The translations under genes were made by a program, and so were the position numbers. DNA of 10,006 bases from an uncultured Desulfovibrio sp. (lineage in GTDB: Bacteria; Desulfobacterota; Desulfovibrionia; Desulfovibrionales; Desulfovibrionaceae): NCBI GenBank assembly GCA_937926875.1, contig CALBAX010000129.1, positions 1-10,006 of the forward strand. Direction: 5' to 3'. The notes beneath the pieces were generated by a model that worked only from the letters and a program-made list of their open reading frames with translations, was not told the origin of the DNA and did not search any database. Position 1 is the stretch's first letter. The number at the start of each line of letters is the position of its first letter. Below, in pieces: positions 1-7,183 of the stretch.

Positions 1-806
1 CCATGCTCAAGCCCGAGGAAGAACACGAGCTGGCCGTGCGGGTACGCGATCACAACGACCCCGATGCGGCCTTCCGGCTGGTCTCGTCGCATCTGCGCCT
101 TGTGGTACGCATCGCCATGGATTTCCAGCGCCGCTGGATGCAGAACGTCCTCGACCTCGTCCAGGAAGGCAACGTGGGCCTCATGCGGGCCGTCAACAAG
201 TTCGATCCCGACAAGGGCATCAAGTTCTCCTACTACGCCTCCTTCTGGATCAAGGCCTACATCCTCAAGTTCATCATGGACAACTGGCGCATGGTCAAGA
301 TCGGCACCACCCAGGTGCAGCGCAAGCTGTTCTACAATCTCAACCGTGAACGGCAAAAGCTGATAGCCCAGGGCTTCGATCCCGATGCCGCCATGCTCTC
401 CGAGCGTCTGGGCGTCAGCGAGGAACAGATCACCGAGATGGACCAGCGCCTTGCCGCCAACGACCTTTCCCTCAATGCCCAGGTGGGGGAAGACGCCGGC
501 GGCGCTACCCGCATGGACTTTCTCCCGGCTCTGGGGCCGGGCATCGAAGACAGCCTGGGCGATTCCGAAGTGGCGGAACTGTTGCGCGAAAAGCTCAAGA
601 CCATCCTGCCCAAGCTCAATGAAAAGGAACTCTACATCCTGCAGAACCGCCTGCTGACAGATGATCCCGTCACCTTGCGCGAGATCGGTGAACGATATAA
701 CGTGACCCGCGAACGCGTGCGCCAGCTGGAAGCCCGTCTTCTGGAGAAGATCCGCCAGCATCTGGCCCTGGACATCAAGGACTTTTCCGACGCCTGGATT
801 CAATAA
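1..806 (+). CDS. rpoH: RNA polymerase sigma-32 (heat-shock) factor RpoH, 5' end missing
   Basis: Alternative sigma factor of the sigma-70 family that directs core RNA polymerase to heat-shock promoters. Numbering from the first visible Met (position 3), region 2 spans about residues 25-103 and holds the core-binding segment DLVQEGNVGLMRAV and the WIKAYI segment. The RpoH box is at about 106-115 (QRKLFYNL), close to E. coli QRKLFFNL. Region 4 carries the -35-binding helix-turn-helix at about 224-251 (TLREIGERYNVTRERVRQLE). I treat the first ATG as internal. The residues from it onward (MLKPEEEHELAVR) align with E. coli MLSADEERALAEK, which in E. coli lies about 27 residues into the protein, and bases 1-2 would end the preceding codon. 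The N-terminus is therefore outside the window. The stop is 3 bases before the next gene, so co-transcription is likely. The family assignment is firm; the heat-shock role is inferred from the box. Confidence 0.9.
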   Translation, partial: MLKPEEEHELAVRVRDHNDPDAAFRLVSSHLRLVVRIAMDFQRRWMQNVLDLVQEGNVGLMRAVNKFDPDKGIKFSYYASFWIKAYILKFIMDNWRMVKIGTTQVQRKLFYNLNRERQKLIAQGFDPDAAMLSERLGVSEEQITEMDQRLAANDLSLNAQVGEDAGGATRMDFLPALGPGIEDSLGDSEVAELLREKLKTILPKLNEKELYILQNRLLTDDPVTLREIGERYNVTRERVRQLEARLLEKIRQHLALDIKDFSDAWIQ

Positions 807-809
807 TCT

Positions 810-2540
810 ATGAAAAACAAGACTATCCTTCTGCTCTGCTCTGCCCTGCTGAGCGGCTCGCTGTCCCTTTCCCTGCTGGGATGCGGCGGCTGTGCCACCA
901 CCCAGTCCCGGGGCGGGGCCGCTTCTCCTTCTTTCCAGGGTATCGAGATCCTGCCCGAGGAAAAAGAGCTTTCGCCAGCCGCCAAGGATACCTACGCCTA
1001 TCTTCTCTATATGCAGGCCCTTGCCGACGAGAATGAAGAACTGCTCCTGCAGGCGGCCCAGCAGATGACCGGCGGCACCCTGCCGGCCAAGGCATGGCTG
1101 GAAGGTGCCCTGTGGCTGGACAGCCGTCGTTCGGAAAAGGTGCTCTCCCTGCTGGAGCTGGGCTTGCAGGTCTGGCCCGACGATCTGCCCCTCAATCTGT
1201 TCAGCGCCGAGGCCCTGGCGGCCCACGGCAAGACGGAACAAAGCCTGGAACAGATCCAGGCCTTCGTGTCGCGGCATCCCGACTCCCTGGATGCCCGCAT
1301 GGAGCTGATCTTGCTGCTGGTCAAGGCCAAAAGATTCGATGAGGCGGAAAAGCATATCGGCAGTATCGCTGCCGGTGAGCGTACCCCCATGGTGGATTAT
1401 TACCATGCCCGGGCCCTGATCGGGATGCAGCGCCGTGCGGAAGCCATCCCGCTGCTCCAGAAGGCCACCCAGGCCATGCCGGACTTCGTCGAGGCCCTGG
1501 TGGAGCTGGCTTATGCCTACGAACAGCAGAAGCAGTGGAACGAGGCCCGTGCCATCTACGAAAAGCTGCTCAAGCTCCAGGTCTCCGAGCAGGACGTATG
1601 TCTGCGCCTTGTCCATCTTTCGCTGCGCCTCAACCAGCCGGAAAAAGCCCTGAAATATTTCCGCAAGGGCCCGGATGCCGCAGCGTTCAAGCTCACAGCC
1701 ATCAGCATGTTCCTGGAAAGCCGCCATTATTTGCAGGCAGAACGGCTGCTCAAGGAGATGCTGGACGAACCGGGCGTGCCGCCCGACGTCTTCCTGATGC
1801 TGGCCGGGATCGCCCGTGACCAGCGCCGCGACGCGGAACTGGCCCTGAGCTGGCTGGCCCGTATCCCGGCCAGCAGTCCCACGGCCGTGCGTGCGGAAGG
1901 TCTGAAAGCCCAGATCCTGGCCGATGCGGGCAAAGAAAAGGAGGCTCTGGCCTCCGTACGCAGCCTGCAGCAGCGCCATGCCCGTAACGAGACCCTGCTG
2001 TTGCTGGAGGTTCGTCTGCTGGCCCGTCTCAAGTCCATGGACGAGGCCCTGGCCAGGGCCCGTCAGGCCGTAGAGATCGTACCGGACAGCTCGGAGCTGG
2101 CCTTTACCCTCGGCAGTCTTCTGGACAGCCTCGGCAAGCGCGATGAAGCCATGAAAGTCATGCAGGGCATCATCGCCAGCCATCCGGAGCACTATCAGGC
2201 CCTGAACTATGTGGGCTACAGTCTGGCCGTGCAGGGGAAGGATCTGGAACACGCCCTGGAACTCCTGCAAAAGGCCGACCGTCTGGCCCCTGACCAGTTC
2301 TTCATTGTGGATTCCCTGGCCTGGGCCCTGTTCCGTCTGGGCCGTACGGAAGAGGCCCTGCAGACCATCCGGCGCGCAGTGGCCCTCATCCCCTCGCCTG
2401 AAGCCGAGATCCTGGAACATTACGGCGACATCGCCGCCTCCGCGGGCCAGAAAGAGGAAGCCCGCAAAGCCTACGAACAGGCCCTGAAACTCAAACCCGC
2501 CAATGCTGATTCCCTGCGCCGGCGTCTGGGGGACCTATGA
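810..2540 (+). CDS. Large tetratricopeptide-repeat lipoprotein
   Basis: The 576-residue product starts with a Lys-containing n-region and a Leu-rich core, followed by LLGC with Cys25 as the probable lipidation site. Leu at -2 of this lipobox is not the commonest choice. Gly at +2 would favour the outer membrane under the enteric sorting rule. The rest, about 60-576, is almost all helix-turn-helix repeats of TPR type. The clearest copies are near the C-terminus, for example around 533-566 (HYGDI ... KEEARKAYEQALKLKP). No catalytic motif is visible, so a scaffold or adaptor role in the envelope is the likely reading. It starts 3 bases after rpoH with only a weak ribosome site, which suggests coupling, and overlaps the next gene by 4 bases. 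From memory, Pseudomonas has a TPR protein of similar size directly upstream of lolB, so this may be its counterpart. The substrate or partner is unknown. Confidence 0.85.
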   Translation: MKNKTILLLCSALLSGSLSLSLLGCGGCATTQSRGGAASPSFQGIEILPEEKELSPAAKDTYAYLLYMQALADENEELLLQAAQQMTGGTLPAKAWLEGALWLDSRRSEKVLSLLELGLQVWPDDLPLNLFSAEALAAHGKTEQSLEQIQAFVSRHPDSLDARMELILLLVKAKRFDEAEKHIGSIAAGERTPMVDYYHARALIGMQRRAEAIPLLQKATQAMPDFVEALVELAYAYEQQKQWNEARAIYEKLLKLQVSEQDVCLRLVHLSLRLNQPEKALKYFRKGPDAAAFKLTAISMFLESRHYLQAERLLKEMLDEPGVPPDVFLMLAGIARDQRRDAELALSWLARIPASSPTAVRAEGLKAQILADAGKEKEALASVRSLQQRHARNETLLLLEVRLLARLKSMDEALARARQAVEIVPDSSELAFTLGSLLDSLGKRDEAMKVMQGIIASHPEHYQALNYVGYSLAVQGKDLEHALELLQKADRLAPDQFFIVDSLAWALFRLGRTEEALQTIRRAVALIPSPEAEILEHYGDIAASAGQKEEARKAYEQALKLKPANADSLRRRLGDL

Positions 2541-3304
2541 AAAAGATCCTTTGTCTCATCGTCCTGATGTTCATGGCTTCGGCCTGTGCCCGCCAGCCTT
2601 CCACCGTGCCGCCCGCCGACAGCGCTGACCGCTGGCAGGCCTTCGTGGCCCGCAGTGAGGCCGTCAAGGAAGCTCCATACCTTTTGAACGCCAGTCTGCG
2701 TTTTGGTACGGAAGGCGACACCCGGCGTGTCACGGCCCTGCTCTGGGGCAATGACAACCGGAGCCTGCGTATGGACGTCATGGCCGGTATCGGGGCCGTG
2801 GTGGCCAAGATCTGGGAATCCGGCGATGAGTTCCTTGTGTACAGCCCTACGGAAAACCGGGCCTTTTTCCATCAGGGCAGCAACAAGCCCCTGTTGCGCG
2901 TCGGTGTGCCGGTGCCTTTTGCCCTGGATGAGCTGGCGGCCCTGCTCAACGGCCGTCTCGTGACGGTCTTTGGCGATCGCTACTCCGGCAGTCAGGCCCT
3001 TGCCAACGGCCATGTCGGTTTTACTCTTTCTTCTGCCGTGGGCGGCCTTCTGGAAATCGACGCCCAGGGCCAGGCTGTGGCCTGGCAGGAAAACGGCGGT
3101 CGGGGCTGGAGCATGGCCATCGCATATGACGAGGCCGGTCTGCCCCGTCGCGTGAGCCTGCGCCACCCCAACGGCCAGACGGCCGTGCTGCTGGTCAAGG
3201 AACGCCAGGCCCCGGCTCCTTTCAATACTGAACAGCTGAGTCTGCTTCTGCCGGACAGCACCCCGGTGCTGCCCCTGGAACGCTATACGGCTCCCCAGCA
3301 ATAA
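2537..3304 (+). CDS. Outer-membrane lipoprotein, LolB-like candidate
   Basis: The 255-residue product has a short signal peptide ending in the good lipobox ASAC, with Cys17 lipidated and Ala at +2, compatible with outer-membrane sorting. The mature part has no transmembrane helix. It reads as alternating beta strands (for example LNASLRFGTEG, SLRMDVMAGIG, EFLVYSPTENRAFF), as expected for the half-barrel LolA/LolB fold, and ends PNGQTAVLLVKE. LolB receives lipoproteins from LolA and inserts them into the outer membrane. The assignment rests mainly on position: a TPR gene just upstream and ispE, tRNA-Gln, prs and rplY downstream, as around lolB in gammaproteobacteria. It is longer than E. coli LolB (about 207 residues) and I could not place the protruding hydrophobic loop. 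The ATGA overlap with the TPR gene and GGGGGA at 2528-2533 support the start. It could instead be another beta-rich lipoprotein with no Lol role. Confidence 0.6.
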   Translation: MKKILCLIVLMFMASACARQPSTVPPADSADRWQAFVARSEAVKEAPYLLNASLRFGTEGDTRRVTALLWGNDNRSLRMDVMAGIGAVVAKIWESGDEFLVYSPTENRAFFHQGSNKPLLRVGVPVPFALDELAALLNGRLVTVFGDRYSGSQALANGHVGFTLSSAVGGLLEIDAQGQAVAWQENGGRGWSMAIAYDEAGLPRRVSLRHPNGQTAVLLVKERQAPAPFNTEQLSLLLPDSTPVLPLERYTAPQQ

Positions 3305-3319
3305 CCCCAAGGAGAGATC

Positions 3320-3748
3320 ATGAAATCCATCCACATGGCCTGTGACCACGCCGGTATCGAACTCAAGGAAACCCTGCGCGCCCATCTGGAAAAAATGGGC
3401 TATACGGTCACCGACCACGGCACCTACAGCAAGGAAAGCTGTGATTACCCCGTGTTCGCCCACGCCCTGTGCAATGCTGTCGAAGCCGAAGATGTGCCCG
3501 GTATCCTGATCTGCGGTACGGGGATCGGCATGTCCATAGCGGCCAACCGTCACAAAGGCATCCGCGCGGCGCTGTGCACCACGGAACTGCATGCCCGCTT
3601 CACCCGCCTGCACAACAATGCCAACGTGCTGTGCCTGGGCGCCAGGGTCACGGGCGTGGAGCTGGCGCTTGCCATCGTCGATACCTTCCTGTCCACCGAA
3701 TTCGAAGGCGGCCGCCATCAGCGCCGCATCGACCTCCTCAACGCCTAG
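3320..3748 (+). CDS. rpiB: Ribose-5-phosphate isomerase B (RpiB/LacA/LacB family)
   Basis: A 142-residue cytoplasmic enzyme that interconverts ribose 5-phosphate and ribulose 5-phosphate in the non-oxidative pentose phosphate pathway. The RpiB signature is complete: substrate-binding Asp9-His10 in ACDHAG, DYP at 42-44, the catalytic Cys65 in ICGTGIGMSIAANR (64-77), His98 in RLHNNANV, and the phosphate-binding EGGRHQRR at 129-136. Length matches the family (about 145-150). The start is set by a strong Shine-Dalgarno, AAGGAGAG at 3309-3316, 3 bases from ATG and the best ribosome site in the left half of the window. Gaps to both neighbours are 15 bases, so it is probably in the operon. Its product, ribose 5-phosphate, is the substrate of the Prs enzyme encoded further right. 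Isomerisation of other sugar phosphates (for example allose 6-phosphate) cannot be excluded from sequence. Confidence 0.95.
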   Translation: MKSIHMACDHAGIELKETLRAHLEKMGYTVTDHGTYSKESCDYPVFAHALCNAVEAEDVPGILICGTGIGMSIAANRHKGIRAALCTTELHARFTRLHNNANVLCLGARVTGVELALAIVDTFLSTEFEGGRHQRRIDLLNA

Positions 3749-3763
3749 CCTGCGGGACCTGTC

Positions 3764-5215
3764 ATGCAGTTGTACAATACCCTTACTCGTAAAAAGGAAG
3801 AATTCGTCCCCGTCCGGCCCGGCAAGGTCAACATGTATGTTTGCGGCATCACTGCCTATGACTACTGCCACATCGGCCATGCCCGTTCCGCCCTGGTCTT
3901 CGACGTGCTGGTGCGTCATCTGCGCGCCCTGGGGCTGGATGTGACCTTTGTCCGCAACTTCACTGACGTGGACGACAAGATCATCCGGCGCGCCAATGAG
4001 GAAAATCGTGACTGGCGGGAAGTGGGACAGACCTATATCGACGCCTTCCATGAAGACATGGATCGCCTGAACGTGGTGCGTGCCGATCACGAGCCCCGCG
4101 CCACCGGATACATCCAGCAGATGCAGGATCTCTGTTCCGAGCTTATCGCCCAGGGCAAGGCCTATGCCGTGCCGTCCGGCGACGTGTACTTCCGCGTGCG
4201 TGCCTATCCGCCTTACGGCAAGCTCTCCGGTCGCAGCCTGGACGAATTGCAGGCCGGTGCCCGCGTGGCTCCCGGTGAAGAAAAGCAGGATCCGCTGGAC
4301 TTTGCCCTGTGGAAGGCGGCCAAGCCCGGCGAACCTTTCTGGGAAAGCCCCTGGGGCAAAGGCCGTCCCGGCTGGCATATCGAATGCTCGGCCATGAGCA
4401 AGGAATATCTGCCTCTGGACATCCATGGCGGTGGTCAGGATCTCATTTTCCCCCATCATGAGAACGAGATCGCCCAGACCGAAGCCGCCTGCAGCTGCCA
4501 GCTTGCCCGTTTCTGGGTGCATAACGGCTTCGTGCAGGTCAATGCCGAAAAGATGTCCAAGTCGTTGGGCAACTTCAAGACCATCCGCGACATCCTGGCT
4601 AGCTATCTGCCCGAGACCCTGCGCTTTTTCTTGCTGGGCAAGCATTACCGCAGCCCCATCGACTTCACGGCCGACATCATGGACGAGTCCGAAAAGGCCC
4701 TGCAGCGCATCTATGAGTGCCAGCTGGAAGCCGGCAAGGCTCTGGAACGCGCCAAGTGGAAGAAGATCGATCTGCCCGCCGACATCCTCAAGGAATGGGA
4801 CGAACATGGCCAGGGCTTCAATGCCGCTTTGGACGATGATGTGAATACGGCCCAGGCCCTTGGTCACATCTTCTCCCAGGTGCGCCTGGTCAACCGCGTG
4901 CTGGAAGACAAGGCCCTGCGCGCGGGCGAAGGTGCCCGCCGCCTGTTGGAAGAGTTCTTCGAGCGCCGCAATGACTGGTCGGCCCAGCTGGGTCTGTTCG
5001 GCCAGGATCCGGCCACCTTCCTGCTGGCCCTGCGTGACCAGCGGGCGGCCCGTCTGAACATCGACGTGCCGCGCGTGCAGACCCTTCTGGACGAGCGTGC
5101 CGCGGCCCGTGCCGCCAAGGACTTTGCCCGCTCCGACGAACTGCGCGCCGCGCTTGCCGAACTGGGCGTGGCCGTGCGCGACACCGTGGAAGGGCAGGTC
5201 TGGGACATAGCTTAG
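3764..5215 (+). CDS. cysS: Cysteinyl-tRNA synthetase
   Basis: Class I aminoacyl-tRNA synthetase that charges tRNA-Cys with cysteine using ATP, in the cytoplasm. All key elements are visible in 483 residues. HIGH is at 36-39 and KMSKS at 263-267, together forming the ATP site. The zinc site that selects cysteine is intact: Cys27, Cys208 (ECSAM), His231 and Glu235 (HHENE). The C-terminal anticodon-binding and DALR-type helical region runs to about 483 with the usual RSDELRAALAELG segment. Length is close to E. coli CysRS (461). The start ATG follows rpiB by 15 bases, with only a weak GCGGGA at 3752-3757 as ribosome site. The protein N-terminus (MQLYNTLTRKKEEF) matches the family, which supports this start. 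There is no sign of damage or fusion. Confidence 0.97.
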   Translation: MQLYNTLTRKKEEFVPVRPGKVNMYVCGITAYDYCHIGHARSALVFDVLVRHLRALGLDVTFVRNFTDVDDKIIRRANEENRDWREVGQTYIDAFHEDMDRLNVVRADHEPRATGYIQQMQDLCSELIAQGKAYAVPSGDVYFRVRAYPPYGKLSGRSLDELQAGARVAPGEEKQDPLDFALWKAAKPGEPFWESPWGKGRPGWHIECSAMSKEYLPLDIHGGGQDLIFPHHENEIAQTEAACSCQLARFWVHNGFVQVNAEKMSKSLGNFKTIRDILASYLPETLRFFLLGKHYRSPIDFTADIMDESEKALQRIYECQLEAGKALERAKWKKIDLPADILKEWDEHGQGFNAALDDDVNTAQALGHIFSQVRLVNRVLEDKALRAGEGARRLLEEFFERRNDWSAQLGLFGQDPATFLLALRDQRAARLNIDVPRVQTLLDERAAARAAKDFARSDELRAALAELGVAVRDTVEGQVWDIA

Positions 5216-5225
5216 CGAGGTGACG

Positions 5226-6641
5226 ATGCTGCATCGTTTCGGGAAGTTCCGTCGCCCTGTGGCGCTGGTGATGTTGAGTGTCTTCCTGGTCGCCCAGCTG
5301 CTCCTGCCGCTGACGGCCCGGGCATTCTTCTTCGGAGGGGTCTCCCTCAAGGACGAGAAGGAGATGGGGCACAAATTCGATGTGGCCATCCGCTCCAGCC
5401 TGCCCATGGTCGACGACCCCGAAGTCAGCAAATATGTGGATGGCCTTGTCCGTCGTCTGGTCAAGGCCATCCCGCCCCAACCCTTCACTTTCACGTCCGG
5501 CGTCATCCTGCATAACGCCATGAACGCCTTTGCCATCCCCGGCGGCCATGTCTATGTCTTTACCGGACTGATCATGAACTTCGAGGATGAAAGCCAGCTG
5601 GCCGGCGTCCTTTCGCATGAGCTGGCCCATGTGACCCAGCGCCATGTGGCCTCGCGTCTGGAGCGGGCCCAGTATCTGTCCGTGGGCAGTTTGCTGCTGG
5701 CCATCGCCGGTGTGGCCGTAGGTGGGCCTGCGGGCGGTGCCGTGGCTGTCGGGGCCCTGGGCGCGGGACAGTCCGCCATGCTCAACTACAGCCGCCTGGA
5801 CGAGAACGAGGCCGACCAGATCGGTCTGCAATACCTGACCAAGGCGGGCTATCCGCCTTCCGGCATGGTGGGCGGCTTCAAGATCATGCGCCAGAAAAGC
5901 TGGATGGCGGGAGCCAGCGTGCCCGCCTACCTGTCCACCCACCCGGATATCGGTGACCGCATCAACGGCATCCAGGCCCGGCTGAGTTCCTTCCCCGCTT
6001 CCATCCGCAACAGGTCCTTCGACAATCGCCGCTTCAAAAGGGTCCAGACCGTCCTCTGGGGACGTTACGGCGACAGCCAGGCGGCCCTGCAGCGTTTTTC
6101 CGGCAAGGATGCCCTTTCCTGCATGGGGCGGGGCATGGTCCTTTCGCGCAGGAACAATGTGCGTGAAGCTGCCGCCGCCTTCGATCAGGCCCTGCAGCTG
6201 GCCCCCAAGGACCCGCTGGTATTGCGTGAAGCCGGTACCTTCCATTACCGCAAAGGCGACATGGCCAGGGCGGAAGGCCTGCTGCGTCAGGCCATGCAGC
6301 TGGACAAAAACGATTTCATGGCCAGATTCTTTTATGCGCGCATGCTGGATGAGACCGGCCGCGCCCAGCAGGCCCAGCCGTACTATACGGAAGTCCTGCG
6401 GGCCGTGCCGGAAGCCGCCGATGTCCATGAAGCCTACGCCCGTTCGCTGGGCTCCATAGGCAAGACCGGACTGGCCTACATCCACATGGCCTACAGTGCC
6501 ATTTACTCCAACAACCGCAAGCTGGCAGAGCGCTACTTCAAGCAGGCCAAGGCAAAGACGGAAAAATCCGCCGACAGCGCGGTTTTCCGCAAGCTGGATG
6601 CGGTGTACAAAGAACGCAAGGAAATCTGGGAAGACCGATGA
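5226..6641 (+). CDS. Periplasmic M48 zinc metalloprotease with C-terminal TPRs (BepA/YfgC-like)
   Basis: A 471-residue secreted protease. The signal peptide covers residues 1-33 (basic MLHRFGKFRR, hydrophobic core, TARA with likely cleavage before FFFGG). The M48 domain holds HELAH at 131-135, giving the two zinc His ligands and catalytic Glu132, and the third ligand Glu195 in DENEAD. Between them is a Gly/Ala-rich hydrophobic stretch (about 150-180). The C-terminal part from about 298 to 450 is a TPR array. This architecture and length match E. coli BepA (487), which degrades or assists stalled outer-membrane proteins such as LptD, so a similar role is inferred. A GTG at 5220 is also in frame, but it lies inside the ribosome site GAGGTG (5217-5222), so I prefer ATG 5226. 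It follows cysS by 10 bases and overlaps hslV by ATGA. The natural substrate cannot be read from the sequence. Confidence 0.9.
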   Translation: MLHRFGKFRRPVALVMLSVFLVAQLLLPLTARAFFFGGVSLKDEKEMGHKFDVAIRSSLPMVDDPEVSKYVDGLVRRLVKAIPPQPFTFTSGVILHNAMNAFAIPGGHVYVFTGLIMNFEDESQLAGVLSHELAHVTQRHVASRLERAQYLSVGSLLLAIAGVAVGGPAGGAVAVGALGAGQSAMLNYSRLDENEADQIGLQYLTKAGYPPSGMVGGFKIMRQKSWMAGASVPAYLSTHPDIGDRINGIQARLSSFPASIRNRSFDNRRFKRVQTVLWGRYGDSQAALQRFSGKDALSCMGRGMVLSRRNNVREAAAAFDQALQLAPKDPLVLREAGTFHYRKGDMARAEGLLRQAMQLDKNDFMARFFYARMLDETGRAQQAQPYYTEVLRAVPEAADVHEAYARSLGSIGKTGLAYIHMAYSAIYSNNRKLAERYFKQAKAKTEKSADSAVFRKLDAVYKERKEIWEDR

Positions 6642-7174
6642 TAGAAACGCACGCGACGACGATTTTGGCAGTCAAGAAAGACGGACAGGTCGCCATGGCC
6701 GGGGACGGCCAGGTCACCCTGGGCCAGTCCATGATCATGAAGCATACCGCCCGCAAGGTACGCCGCCTGTATGACGGCAAGATCGTGGCCGGCTTTGCCG
6801 GTGCCACGGCCGATGCCTTTACCCTGTTCGAACTGTTTGAAGCCAAGCTCAAGGAATTTCGCGGCAACTTGCAGCGTTCTGCTGTGGAACTGACCAAGGA
6901 ATGGCGCAAGGACAAATACCTGCGCCGTCTGGAAGCCATGCTTCTGGTCTCTGACGGCGAGCATATCCTGCTGCTTTCCGGTAACGGAGACGTGTTCGAG
7001 CCCGATGATGACGTGGCTGCCATCGGCAGCGGCGGCCCCTATGCCCTTTCCGCAGCCCGTGCCCTGCTGCGTCACAGCAGCCTTTCGGCCAAAGAACTGG
7101 CCCTGGAATCCATGAAGATCGCTTCGGAGATCTGCGTTTACACCAACGATCATTTCGTGGTCGAGACCCTGTAG
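6638..7174 (+). CDS. hslV: ATP-dependent protease peptidase subunit HslV (ClpQ)
   Basis: The 178-residue peptidase subunit of the HslUV cytoplasmic protease, which forms a double hexameric ring and is fed by the ATPase HslU. The N-terminus is MIETHATTILAV. By alignment with E. coli (M-TTIVSV) the catalytic N-terminal threonine is Thr7, exposed after removal of a six-residue propeptide. Also visible are Asp23 (AGDGQVTLG), the catalytic Lys40 (ARKVRRLY), AGFAG, DAFTLFELFE and the GSGG turn at 130-133. The body (MKHTARKVR, EICVYTND) resembles Bacillus ClpQ/CodW more than E. coli HslV. Its ATG overlaps the protease stop as ATGA, with GGGAAG at 6628-6633 as ribosome site. No hslU is adjacent, which departs from the usual hslVU pair, so the ATPase must be encoded elsewhere. 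HslV is a classic sigma-32 target, and an rpoH gene lies in the same cluster. Confidence 0.95.
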   Translation: MIETHATTILAVKKDGQVAMAGDGQVTLGQSMIMKHTARKVRRLYDGKIVAGFAGATADAFTLFELFEAKLKEFRGNLQRSAVELTKEWRKDKYLRRLEAMLLVSDGEHILLLSGNGDVFEPDDDVAAIGSGGPYALSAARALLRHSSLSAKELALESMKIASEICVYTNDHFVVETL

Positions 7175-7183
7175 GGGGAAAGC

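Noticed and set aside
3..5. ATG at 3 as the true start of the sigma factor
   Set aside because: Alignment with E. coli RpoH puts this Met inside the protein, and the upstream residues are conserved in the family, so the gene is taken as truncated by the window.
5220..5225. GTG at 5220 as the start of the M48 protease
   Set aside because: It is part of the GAGGTG ribosome site. ATG 5226 gives normal spacing and a better signal-peptide n-region.
2471..5536. A 1021-codon open frame on the minus strand across the lipoprotein, rpiB and cysS genes
   Set aside because: It is exactly codon-aligned with the three sense genes, which share a frame. Its stops would be sense TTA, CTA or TCA, codons this genome avoids. 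The product is low-complexity (rich in His, Gly, Gln) with no recognisable domain, and the sense genes are certain.
4890..6485. A 531-codon minus-strand open frame over cysS and the M48 gene
   Set aside because: Codon-aligned shadow of the M48 protease gene; same TTA/CTA/TCA avoidance, no domain, no ribosome site seen.
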